Shown here: positions 33,801 to 42,962 of the stretch, in pieces
Layout of the letters: every line of letters starts with the position of its first letter
How positions within the stretch are numbered: position 1 is the first letter of the stretch
Assembly: GCA_010015655.1 (NCBI GenBank)
Contig: ML976712.1
Span: 400,417-464,416, forward strand
Reading direction: 5' to 3'
From: Bimuria novae-zelandiae CBS 107.79
Taxonomy: Eukaryota > Ascomycota > Dothideomycetes > Pleosporales > Didymosphaeriaceae
DNA: 64,000 bases
The notes under the pieces: model-generated
Seen by the model: only the letters and a program-made list of their open reading frames with translations
Told to the model about the DNA's origin: nothing
Database searches by the model: none
Program-made: the position numbers and the translations under genes

Positions 33801-35556
33801 ACCTGCAGCTCTGCTAGCATAGCTAATAATAGGGGAAAATACAAACCTACCCGAGATTACTTTATCTAAGACAGTCCCCTGGGCAGCAGCTTTCATGGCA
33901 GGAACAAAAGCAGGAAGGGTCAGAAAACACAACAGGAATACAATTAATAAAGCCTAGATAAAAAGACTACTAGCGAAGGGCGTTAAGATTTACTAATTAT
34001 AGTTACCTCCGCCACCCACTTGTAAAACGGACCTTAACTAATATCCGATAGGAGAATTATTCCAGGAAGCGCAGTAATTGCATCTAGATAGTTACAGAAT
34101 TACCTAATCCTAGATAGAAGTATTGTACAAGATAGTAAAGGCAACAGGCCAACAAATCCTAGACTACATGTAGGTGTATGTGTACAAGTTTAATAAATAT
34201 TACTAGTTTATCAAGTGCAAAGCGCGACTGGTAGTTAGAGGAGACTAATAACGTAATATAACCTCCTAGGACACCTACGCAGTAATATTAGCTAGAAGAT
34301 CCTTTCGCTTACTTATAGCAATTGCTACCAAATATGACCTTAAACTTATACAATATAACGTTACTAACGCGTTTATACACGCATTACTAGATTAAGAAGT
34401 CTACATGCGCATGCCGCCTGGATATTAAAAACCTGGTACTGTCCTTAAAGTCCAAAAGGCACTCTACAGACTGCAAATCTTACTACTTCTTTAGTAGAAA
34501 GAGTTTATAGCTACGCTTATTAAGTTTAGTTTCTAGACCGTGCCCCATGAGCCATGCTATATAATTAAGAATAGTATTATTATCTTCTTCTATATAGACA
34601 ACATTATTATTACGCACTACCAAGATAAAGCTAGCTAAGCTTAGCAAGTCGTAGAATAACTCAGGAAGAAATACTTAATAATAGGCGGAGAAGACCTACT
34701 ATAGTTCCTAGGAATTAAAGTAATTAGAGATTAGTAGAACTAACTTATTTAACTCTCCTAGGCCGCATACTATGACAAAATCAGCCAGCTGGTTAATAAC
34801 TAAATAATCCGACATGACACCCTAATGGGCATAGGGGAGCTTAAGCCAAGAGAAGGGCTGGCTTCGCTTATAGAGATTAACAAATACCAACGTAAGATTA
34901 GATTACTCCTATATATAGCTATTAGTACCCGACCGGATATTGCATTCGCAACCTTAAGGCTAGCGAGATTCTTATTAAATTCTAGTCCAGAACATCATCA
35001 TGCGGCTAACCAAGCCCTATTATACCTTAATAAAATAAAGTAGAAGACACTTTAACTTAGAGGAGGTAAATCCTTACAGGTAGTAAGTAATGCCTTATTT
35101 ACGGACAACACTCTAGACCGTAAGAGCTTGCAAGGCTATACTATTAAGCTATTTAATAGCCTTATTACATGGCGTGCAAGCAAACAAGACACTATTACTA
35201 CGTTAACTATAAAAGCTAAGCTCCTTGCTCTGGCGCAAGTTGCAAAGGAAGCTATCTTTATATTAAGATTAATAGAGGAACTGAAAGTTAAGCTACCTAG
35301 CCCTACTATTATAACCTAATGTAATAACTAGCAAACTATTTGGCTAGTAACGCAGGAGATCCCGAAGCTGCATACGAAGCTTCGACACGTTAATATATAT
35401 AACTACTAGCTCCGACAGGACGTAACTAGGGGAAGGATAAAGGTAGAATATACTAAATCTATAGAGATAATTGCAGACAGCTTAACTAAAGCACTCTTGG
35501 TAAATTAGTAGCAGAACTTCCTAAAGTAACTAGGACTAGTAGAGGCAAGAAATTAA
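30841..35556 (+). pseudogene. Copia-2 gag-pol, RIP-broken
   Basis: Starts at the ATG at 30841 (MAT.NLN). Gag includes a degraded zinc knuckle near 31905 (KCLAYDIRHPIRECFYL, where the second Cys is now Tyr). The pre-integrase box reads LWHKRLGYLGPAVIEHLVQ near 32650. Reverse transcriptase shows VLKVQKALYRLQ near 34445 and FYIDNIII near 34588, where the catalytic DD has become DN. RNase H is the best-preserved part: STRPDIAFATLRLARFL (about 34925) and WRASKQDTITTLTIKAKLLAL (about 35170). Domain order gag, integrase, RT, RNase H is that of Ty1/copia. Many stops; not functional. Confidence 0.88.
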
Positions 35557-35664
35557 AAGGTAGCTAATAAAGCACCTTTAAAGGAGATTTAAGACTAGCT
35601 TAATAACCTCACCCTCGTCTAATAACCTTGGCCATGGCTCGAACGGCTCCAAGCTAAGGGGGTG

Positions 35665-35840
35665 TGTCAGATAAAAAGCATATTAAGTTCGGAGGATCAG
35701 GGGTAGCCCGAAAAAGGCCGGGGATTAACCGAGAACACACAGAACCTGCCGAGGGAACCCCGTAGACAGGCAGAACAACCCAATACATTAATTCAACCCC
35801 CCGAATCATCAGGACATCTATTAAGACGTGACATCTAATA
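35665..35840 (+). repeat. Copia-2 3' LTR (176 bp)
   Basis: Pairs with 30632-30807 and is followed directly by TSD ACTCT at 35841-35845. Confidence 0.95.
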
Positions 35841-36315
35841 ACTCTCCTACGTCTCTTTTATCTAGGCGCTAAGAGTCGATAGGCTTTTTAGTAGAATCTT
35901 ATTAATATCCTTTAAATAGCTAATAAAGATGCTACGGGTGCGTTAGTCCGTCGCTTGTTAAAAAGTAAGGTTAAGAGTAATAGTCTAGTTAATAAACTCT
36001 TCTTTAAACTAAAAGTTATTAAACACTAAGCGCTAGCCTTTAAGGTAGGGTATAGAGCTAGCTATTCTATTAGCTAAATTAAATAGATTTAATATTATTA
36101 GTTTATAGCTAAATTCTTCGAGTTTGTGCAGATGCTTTAGGTAATAAATAATATTAGTAGTAGCCCTACTATTAAACAGCGTAGAATTATACTAACTACT
36201 AATATAGCAGTACTTATAGAGCTAGAACTTATTATTTTTATTTATTATAAGCTGCGCGCCGTGTTTATAAATTACTAAAGTTTAGGCTTTAAAGTTATGT
36301 CCGATTATATAGCCT
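35841..36315 (-). pseudogene. hAT-2 transposase, N-terminal part
   Basis: Minus-strand frame, with stops at probable Gln codons, runs into the copia-2 junction and continues at 30631. It should hold the DNA-binding and early catalytic-core region. The start codon is not identifiable. Confidence 0.55.
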
Positions 36316-36320
36316 CTATC

Positions 36321-36505
36321 TGTTGTGGATATAAGGCTGGAGCACTCTCTCTTTTGTACTATTCTAAATAGGGCTAGCGCTGCAGCGGCACTTATTTGGA
36401 GCCTCGCACACATCTGCATTCCAGGAACACAGAACACGAACATTATCAATCAATCATCACATCCATCAAATTCTCATCATTGCATTATCTCAAAGTGACA
36501 GAACA
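36321..36505. mobile_element. Solo LTR 3 (185 bp, TSD CTATC)
   Basis: Begins TGTTGTGGATAT, ends GTGACAGAACA, flanked by CTATC at 36316-36320 and 36506-36510. Almost RIP-free despite AT-saturated surroundings. Confidence 0.85.
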
Positions 36506-36510
36506 CTATC

Positions 36511-37086
36511 AAATCTGACAAGTTAAGGGAATGCTTATAAGGCTAATAATGTTAAATTAATAGTAACAACTTCTTTTTATAGCGAATTTTATCCTATTTA
36601 ATAGGGAAAGCGTATTAAGAGGATATCAGCAGCTCTCTTTTATAGGTAGCTGGTGTTAAACCTAAACTTAGTGTTCCTAAATAGCTCTCTAAGGTAGAGC
36701 TAGGAGCCTTAGACGGGGTTTTAGGCAGACAAGAGCGCGTAGACCCTCTATAAGGCTGAAAAAATAGGTGGGAAGACATATTTAGCCTAGGATTAGGTAG
36801 TGTAGTATATTAAGACTAGAGACGTTAGATTTTTTACGGAAAGGCTAGCTTCTTAGCGCGTCTTTAGCTAATTATAATTTTATTAGGTATACCTAATAAA
36901 ATTATAATTAGTTTACTTAGCTAGCGCAATCTAATACGGCAATTCTATTAAGTAACTTAAAGTTACTTTAAGTAATATAAAAATCCCTACTTATGCTTAC
37001 TTAAGTAGGCTTTTACTTTACTTGCTTATTACTTAATTAAGTAACGTTAAGCAAGCAAGTCAAGTAACTTAATTATTAGACACACT
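36511..37086. other. Right terminal part of the island host element
   Basis: AT-rich RIP-mutated DNA with no coding frame. It contains the perfect 44-nt palindrome described separately, then copies of the TTTACTTTACTTGCTT and GTTAAGCAAGCAAGT motifs shared with the left end, and finishes in TAGACACACT, the inverted counterpart of the left terminus. Confidence 0.6.
36868..36911. repeat. 44-nt perfect palindrome
   Basis: Two 22-nt arms meet without a spacer around GGTA|TACC; the left arm is CTAATTATAATTTTATTAGGTA. It would form a cruciform or hairpin. Function unknown. Confidence 0.95.
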
Positions 37087-37095
37087 GCTAGCGCC
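37087..37095. repeat. 9-bp target-site duplication, right copy
   Basis: GCTAGCGCC, identical to 7870-7878. See the island entry. Confidence 0.6.
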
Positions 37096-37346
37096 ACCTC
37101 CTCTCATGTACGAGAAAGGCGCACTAGTGCTGCCGGGGGTTGCATGCTGAACGCGCAAAAAGCTCGGAATAAAAATGTAATTTGGTATCAAAAAGGCAAC
37201 GCTATACGCGAGATAGGTATCTATGTAATGAATCCGTAAACTATAAATCCACAACAGAGCCAAGAATCGAAAGGCATTCGTCAGAGTGATTAGGCAATCG
37301 TGCGCACTCGGAACAAGCTGAAACCCATTCTCTCAAACGAACCACT

Positions 37347-38196
37347 TTACGCGTTGGCAAAGATGTTGCCAATGTTGTTGAGGGACATGCCGTTGGTCAT
37401 GGAAGCGTCAACCGAGAAGTAAGCGTAGCGGTAGACGTAGTCGGTACTGTCGAGCCAAGCAATAGCATCCCTCAGGAAAGCCTCAGCATCTCCAGACTGA
37501 GCCTGGAACTCGGTGACCCAGATAGGCTTCTGTGTCCAGTTGTGCACGTTCTCAACGTGGGCTTTGAAGGCCTCAACATCCGCGGGACCGTACCAATGGG
37601 TGGCAATGTGGTCAATCTTGCAGCCATCGCAGGCGCCAAGGAATTCCTTCATGGCGTCGACGCCATTATTGCTGTAGGCGGGAGAAACGATGGTGACGTC
37701 GGGGTGAGACTCGGCGATGGGTTGGATCTTGGCCTTGTGGGCGGCCACAGTGCTGGCGACATCCATGCAGGCACCGCCACAGCCCTCGCTGTATTTGGTC
37801 AGCAGGCGCTCCGATAGCCGAAGTCGTCGGAGGGCTAATCACTTACCAGCAGATGTCAGGCTCGTTGATGCTCAAGATGTGCCTGGAGCCAGCAGCGAGG
37901 GCGCCCTGGATGTCGCTATCGAAAGCATCCATGAACATCGGGCTGCCGTCGTGCAACATGGGCACGAACTCGACGCCATCAACGACACTGAAGCCCGGAG
38001 CATTCTGAGCACGGGCTTCCCAATCGTAACCCCAAGACACCTTGCCAGCGCCAGTGAACATATACGCCTTATCCTGGGTATCCTTCGCAAACGCAAGACC
38101 ACGCTTACCACCACCTTGACGCTTGTGAGCAGTCGGAGCAGCGCTAGAGAAAGAAGCAAGGCCAGCTAGGGCCGCAATGAGAGTAGACTGAAGCAT
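37347..38196 (-). CDS. Secreted GH128 (Asl1-like) glycoside hydrolase
   Basis: GH128 enzymes hydrolyse beta-1,3-glucan and act in the fungal wall or outside the cell. Two minus-strand exons, 38196-37847 and 37788-37347, flank a 58-bp intron (GTAAGT...ATACAG) whose phase joins NEPDIC to CEGCGGACMDV, giving 263 residues, typical for the family. The N-terminus is a signal peptide (MLQSTLIAALAGLASFSSAA) followed by a dibasic AHKR site. The acid/base glutamate is in SINEPD near residue 112 and the nucleophile glutamate in WVTEFQ towards the C-terminus. Four cysteines cluster at the exon junction. No stops or RIP are visible although the gene lies only 250 bp from the transposon island. The 5' side faces 38197 upward. 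Confidence 0.9.
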
Positions 38197-39642
38197 TTTG
38201 AAACGAGTGTGTATAGAGAATGGACGACAAAGATGTCAAAAGAAGCGGTGCTAAACGAAGCAGAAAGTAGTGGAAGGCTTGTGAGGATGATGGAGGTTGA
38301 ACCAGGGAAGACGTGCAATCTTATAGACTGTTATTCACTTCCCCGAAGCAGTGCACGTCCTGCTGCAGGTAAACTATACTGCTCCAAGAACACTGAGGGC
38401 ACGCGCGTTTGGGGTCAGGTATCCCATGCGGACAACAAGCCTACCCTGTCTTGAGTCCTCCGCACTCTCACATCCGGCTCAGCTAAGATATTAGAACAAT
38501 CTCTGCAAAGCTCATTTAGTAAATGCGATGTGAATCGAGTGTGGAAACATCGTGCTCCACGTCGATTAAGTTCAATCTGCCTACATGGATATTTACAAAT
38601 GTCTCAATTGCGCGCAGTGTTTCGAGAAACACGACAGAATGTCGCTATAGGCGGATTGAAACCGGGGGCGTCGCCAACGACTTGGCTGTGACTAGGAAGT
38701 CCGGACTTCAATGGCGGAGTGTCTGGCTTACTGTCCTGGATGAATTTCCGCACTACATTTCCGCATGACGATAGCACCGACGGCGCGGTATAAGCGACGA
38801 ACGAGAGGAGCAGGATCGACGGCATCCAGCCATGTTTCGGATGCTCGTATTTGGGCTGTGCGACAGCAGCTCGTCGGCCGGGTGAGGGTGTAGGCGTGGT
38901 GGAGAAAGAAAGACCGGCGGAGTAGGGTGAGCGGGACCTAGAATGCGGCTAGCATGCGGCTAGTCTAACCGAAGTGATACAAGCGTATTTTCCCATGTCC
39001 GACTGATCTTCTGACTCCTGCCCGTCTCCAAGACATCCCCGCATACTGTCGTGTTAGGTCTATCTAATTAATGTGATGCGACGATATATGATAGATGGTC
39101 TTAGGAACTTCTTACAATGAAATTGTTTTCAACAAGTTCTTCAACCCGGTCACCCCATCACGATAGACTAGGAAACCTAAGCAGGCTATAAGGGGCATAA
39201 TCTGGGCTTAATTACTACACATTGCCTGGTCGTTAGCCTAGTAGGTAATGATTGAAGCTTCTCTTCTAGGCTTCAGAAACACGTGCGCAAGGCAGTGTGG
39301 TGGGGATGATGTGATTTGACGAGAAATTGATGTTGAGTGTTGAGTGTTGAAGGAGGGGACGGAACAGCGATTGAAGCTTACATGCAGTGGTCGTATGCAA
39401 GAGCATGAATAATTAAATAGACAATAAGGCGGTTATTGCGAGCGCGTGACCTCGGGAGAAAGTCGAGTCTCGGGATAATTAGAGGAACAAGTCTTTACGA
39501 TATCACAGAATAATATCCTCTACAGCGCAGGAAGTTAATAATTTTGTTATAAAAAGTACGGTTTTCGTAAATCACAATAACCTCATGCTACCTCGCTCCG
39601 AAACTGGTACGCAGCGCGTAGAAAACAAAAACAAAAAAGAAA
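38197..39642. other. Intergenic, no gene seen
   Basis: Holds the 5' flank of the GH128 gene; a weak TATA-like TCTATAAGATT lies on the minus strand near 38322-38332. Short open frames on both strands have no recognisable content. No repeats were noticed. Composition becomes A+T-richer towards 39640. Confidence 0.45.
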
Positions 39643-39727
39643 TGACCCACACCTGATTCGAACAGGTAACCTTCAGGAAGTCCCAGTTTAACTGGAATCT
39701 GACGCGCTACCGTTGCGCCAGCGGGCC
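39643..39727 (-). tRNA. tRNA-Trp (CCA) with 13-nt intron
   Basis: On the minus strand the sequence folds as a tRNA: acceptor arms GGCCCGC and GTGGGTC with two G-U pairs, a D arm GCGC-AACGGTA-GCGC, a T arm ACCTG-TTCGAAT-CAGGT, and discriminator A. T33 is followed by the anticodon CCA. After position 37 about 13 extra nucleotides include CTGG, which can pair with the anticodon, as in canonical nuclear tRNA introns. Mature length would be 72 nt. One A-C mismatch closes the anticodon stem. A T-rich run downstream (A-rich on the plus strand at 39620-39641) is a likely Pol III terminator. Confidence 0.88.
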
Positions 39728-40354
39728 GTCTAATATCCGAGGTATCGAACTTGAAGCCATTTGTCTTTAATTTGATTGGTAGAAATTGAGAAAATCATAC
39801 TTATATACCAACAACAAAGAGCACAGAAATTCCGATCAAGGGATACTATATCACGATATAGGTGCATAGAAACGTACCAACTGGCACAATATGCGTTCTG
39901 TGTGAAGTATGACTCATTCCGCTCGCTTAGGGAAATTCGTTCTCAGCCCCACCTGCAGACCTGATTGGCATTCAAAACTTCAACAATCCGACCAGAGAAA
40001 AACTCATACGCATAGGACTGGACGACAGCTTCAACTGGTCTAGGATACCCTCATGGCCACACCCATCCCGTTGGCGTTTGGCATAAGCCAAGTTGCTGGC
40101 ATGGCCCGAAAATGCTGCCTTTTGCTACGCCCAGGTGCTGCCTCGAGCCGATCACGACCATGCAGATTCGCTCCCAGGTGATGTGTCTCATAGAACAGCT
40201 TCTGACTGGTCCACATACTCAGGCTGAAAAGGAGTCTTGGCGAGTTTCCTGGTTCCACCGCTCAGCCTAGTCGATGCCGCCTTGAACTACCACCACCAAC
40301 ATTTGAACATGCGACTATCTTGCTGGGTAGCTTCCCGGTCTCACACACACCAAT
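39728..40354. other. Intergenic, no gene seen
   Basis: Normal-composition DNA upstream of the kinase relic; short frames only. The minus-strand frame at 40040-40258 has no recognisable domain. Confidence 0.4.
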
Positions 40355-41256
40355 ATGAGCACTGAAAGACGCGGCCATTCTCGACCGAAACCTGCGGTAA
40401 CCGGGTCGCTCTTTCCGGAGAACGGGCGAGGCGCTCAGGATGACATGAAGGGAAAGAAAGGGCGAGGCGGTTCGAGGACGCCGCATACACAACAGGAACC
40501 TTCTTCATCTTTTACGACGTGGCAAACAGCTAGACACACCGAGCCCGCTCTTCCTTCGCCTCAGCAGCATATTGGCTCCTCTTCTAGCCATGCATCTTCC
40601 TCGAACCTTCCGGCCGTGATGAATGAGTCAGCCGCGCCCTCCGCCAACCCACAGTCGCTGAGAGATTATTTCTCCACTGGTGAAGTACCCGCAACCACAT
40701 ACACAGACCAAAATTTTGCAGACATTGCAAACCTCCTGAAAGAAGCGGGGCACGAATACTGGGGGCGAGATACCGCGTATATTCCCGGTTCTGCGTGTTA
40801 GTGGACAACTTGCAGCTATCGAGTCGTTCTTGACTCTTGGAATGAACAATCTGTTGTTACCTTTCAACGTATCACAACTGCCTCGATCGATGTCCGCTTT
40901 CCAGCGAGACCAATTCGTGGAACACCAGGACGTTGTCCTGTAAGTGATATAGTTCAGTGCGCTCAGCGGCAAGTTAACAATCTGTATCTAACAACCACGG
41001 AACGAACTTGATAAGCATAGAGAACAATACTGCAAAAAAACACATTCATTTCAAGAAAGACGAAGAATTCCCGCTGCCTATCGGAGACAAACTCGGTTAA
41101 GGCGGATATGGGACAGTGCACAAAGCTGTTAGCTGCGCCCTCCCAGAACGACTACAGCTAATATTGCCGGTATCTCACATTCAATTTTCTGGAGCTGTAA
41201 GGCAGACGCGTAACAAGGCACCACAACCGGAGATTAGCTCTGCGCTGCGGGCATGA
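40355..41256 (+). pseudogene. Truncated fungal protein-kinase pseudogene
   Basis: An ATG at 40355 opens a 148-codon low-complexity N-terminus ending in SLRDYFSTGEVP....FADIANLLKEAG, a type of segment seen before the kinase domain of some fungal Ser/Thr kinases. A one-base deletion near 40775 shifts the frame; reading resumes as PRIFPVLRVSGQLAAIESFL and MNNLLLPFNVSQLP. An intron probably starts at 40940 (GTAAGT). After it, EEFPLPIGDKLG, a TAA stop (41098-41100), and GGYGTVHKAVS give the glycine-rich ATP loop with a nonsense codon where a residue is expected. The rest of the kinase domain is missing. A small LTR element lies 160 bp downstream. Frameshift, stop and truncation together make this a pseudogene. 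Confidence 0.7.
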
Positions 41257-41414
41257 GCGATTCAGTGATACATGGTGGGGCCGACGATGCCCTACTCCAG
41301 TCTCATGGTTAGGGCTGGAACGTGATCTAATGCTGGACTTGTGTATGCATCTGAACACCTTGTGAGGACTTAGCAGGTTTTCACGAGCATGGAGCGGTGT
41401 TGGGCGGTTGCGAT

Positions 41415-41521
41415 TGTTGAAACTGAAGTTTAGTGTAAGAGTTATCAGCTATGTAGGCGAAGAAGTCGCCTATATAGGCTAGCGTGCTCCTTCCGTATGT
41501 CGGGAAGCGCCTGCTTCAACA
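41415..41521 (-). repeat. Short LTR element, 3' LTR (107 bp)
   Basis: Pairs with 42399-42505. It has GTATGT and AAGCGC where the other copy has GTATGC and AAGCAC. Confidence 0.95.
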
Positions 41522-41539
41522 GTCCTCCCAGACGGAGGA

Positions 41540-41950
41540 GCATGAATATAGTATACATGAAGCATAAGCATGCCAGCCTTAGATCTTCAGGTCCTCCTTT
41601 AACCGTTGTGGAACTCGTCGAGGTGGAGGCGAAGGTCGTCGCCGTCCTTGTACCGCAGGTTGGTCAACGTGCGAAACAGTAGGATGGACAATTGGCCAGT
41701 GTCACGATCGAACCGGCTAGTGAGATAGTCCCAGGGCCTTTGTGTCTTTAGCGTCCCAGGCGTTGATGGTGGTGGTGTCTGCGCCGCTAGCTAGTGCGGC
41801 TAGTCGCGGCTTCTTTTTGGAGATGACTGGCCATAGCCTTGCATATTGGAAGGCGATAGTCTAGGCTGACCGGTATTCTAGGAAGTTCTCGCCACGGGAT
41901 CTAAGCTTGGGTAGGGACCCTGGGTCCAGTTTGAACTGGAAGGATGACAT
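41540..41950 (-). pseudogene. Gag relic of the short LTR element
   Basis: From the ATG at 41950 the minus strand reads MSSFQFKLDPGSLPKL, then ENFLEYRSA, a TAG, TIAFQYARLWPVISKKK, AINAWD-like sequence and KALGL, the N-terminal gag pattern of fungal Ty1/copia elements (WTIAF....LWPVI). The TAG stands where the family has Trp, a G to A change, and further stops follow LGLSH. No protease or polymerase remains. Confidence 0.7.
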
Positions 41951-42381
41951 GGTCGATAGTTAGTAAGGTCCTTAGTAAAGACCAAGGTGAGAGGAAATCT
42001 GTATGTAGTTGGAACCGCTGAGGGTAGCGAAAGCAGCAGGTGATTGCTCAGGCTTTTGCCAGCCGGTGACGCAGCGGGTAGCTGGGCGGCTGGGCAATGA
42101 CAGCAGCGGTGCAGTGTAGCGGTGCAGTGTAGCGGTAGTGGACCGGCCCGCCAGTGGCGATGAGCGTAGCGGCGGTCGTGCGGCTGATGCAGAGGTGCAG
42201 CAGCAGTGGAACCGGCAGAAGCCTTTTGGTGTAGGTGTGACGGTTCTTGCAGCTGTAAATAGCGGTGCGGTGGGCAAGCCGGTGGCAGGCGTCGCAGCAG
42301 CGGTTCAGCGGGTAGCTGTACAGGTAATAAGAGACGCTGAGTAGATGGAGCGTAGAGAGTATGTCCAATATGGGCAGCGGA

Positions 42382-42398
42382 GCTCCGGGCTCATAACC
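42382..42398 (-). promoter_or_regulatory. Half-tRNA-iMet primer-binding site
   Basis: On the minus strand, GGTTATGAGCCCGGAGC follows the right-hand LTR with no gap. Its complement (GCTCCGGGCTCATAACC) is the 5' anticodon-stem and loop of an initiator Met tRNA (CAU anticodon). Priming from a tRNA-iMet half cut in the anticodon loop is known for Drosophila copia and yeast Ty5. Confidence 0.75.
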
Positions 42399-42505
42399 TG
42401 TTGAAACTGAAGTTTAGTGTAAGAGTTATCAGCTATGTAGGCGAAGAAGTCGCCTATATAGGCTAGCGTGCTCCTTCCGTATGCCGGGAAGCACCTGCTT
42501 CAACA
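42399..42505 (-). repeat. Short LTR element, 5' LTR (107 bp)
   Basis: Upstream LTR in the minus-strand orientation. TSD GCGAT follows at 42506-42510. Confidence 0.95.
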
Positions 42506-42962
42506 GCGATGACATGACTTGCATTAAACCACTGAAATGAAATCTTGATAAGAATTTCTATACGGACACCAATTGTATCTGTTTGTATTATTCTAGTTGC
42601 GATGCTTATTATCTTTGAAAATTGTTGTTCCTGTTTAGGTAGAGGCGGAATCACGGGAAGCATGCGCGACGCGTCAAAAGTGGCTAGGTAGGAAAACACA
42701 GCCACATTCATCTTGGCGCATGAACGATCCACCTCTCAGCTTCGCTGACAATAGTCACGCAGCTCGGCTTACAACAAACGTACTTTCCTTTTCACGCGCA
42801 AAACTGTTCCAATCGCTATCGGACCACCCGTTGCAACCGAATCAATTACCACCAGCGTGAATCCCGGTGCCGCGCATCCCTTGCTACTCCGCCGGAGGTT
42901 GATAAGCAGCTCCGCATAGCTGTCCACACCAGCTCATTGATACGATACACACCACCGCCAAA
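42506..42962. other. Promoter region of the Env7-like kinase gene
   Basis: Normal-composition DNA between the short LTR element and the kinase start. A minus-strand open frame at 42463-42732 overlaps the LTR and looks spurious. No clear TATA box. Confidence 0.4.

Larger units (their letters stand above)
30632..35840 (+). mobile_element. Copia-2 LTR retrotransposon, TSD ACTCT
   Basis: LTRs of 176 bp (30632-30807, 35665-35840) begin TGTCAGATAAAAAGC and end TCTAATA (ancestral CA end turned to TA). The ACTCT duplication is perfect. A polypurine-like AAGCTAAGGGGGTG precedes the 3' LTR. At 5.2 kb the element is full length. It interrupts the hAT-2 transposase in the opposite orientation. Confidence 0.95.
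28957..36315 (-). mobile_element. hAT-2 transposon, split by copia-2
   Basis: The transposase reads from the right (about 36200) leftward to a stop at 28957 and is interrupted by copia-2 (30632-35840). Removing copia-2 and one ACTCT duplication rejoins the frame. I could not find the terminal inverted repeats, so the outer limits are those of the recognisable coding region. A fragment of a second copy is at 8360-8503. Confidence 0.75.
7879..37086. mobile_element. 29-kb nested transposon island with inverted termini
   Basis: The left end reads (T)AGTGTGTCCA and the right end, on the reverse strand, AGTGTGTCTA; both are bordered by the GCTAGCGCC duplication. Inward from both ends the same motifs occur (ACTTGCTTGCTTAAC followed by A/GTTACTTA, and TTTACTTTACTTGCTT), so the two ends look like the terminal regions of one host element. 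The duplication length suggests a MULE or a non-autonomous derivative. I find no MULE transposase; what remains of the host is short terminal DNA (about 7879-8130 and 36511-37086). Everything between is later insertions of DIRS-like, hAT, copia and gypsy elements, almost all heavily RIP-mutated. Confidence 0.55.
41415..42505 (-). mobile_element. Short non-autonomous copia-derived LTR element, TSD GCGAT
   Basis: Two 107-bp LTRs (41415-41521, 42399-42505) begin TGTTGAAACTG and end GCTTCAACA and differ at two positions. GCGAT flanks both sides (41410-41414, 42506-42510). The internal 877 bp hold a primer-binding site next to the right LTR and a minus-strand gag relic, with no pol, so the element resembles a TRIM or small deletion derivative needing another element's enzymes. 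High LTR identity and little RIP point to a fairly recent insertion. Confidence 0.92.

Noticed and set aside
7870..37095. A Starship-type giant cargo transposon
   Set aside because: Size and short inverted ends are compatible, but the only tyrosine recombinase found follows a reverse transcriptase (DIRS-like), lies far from the ends and is not a captain-type gene at the 5' edge; there is no cargo other than transposons.
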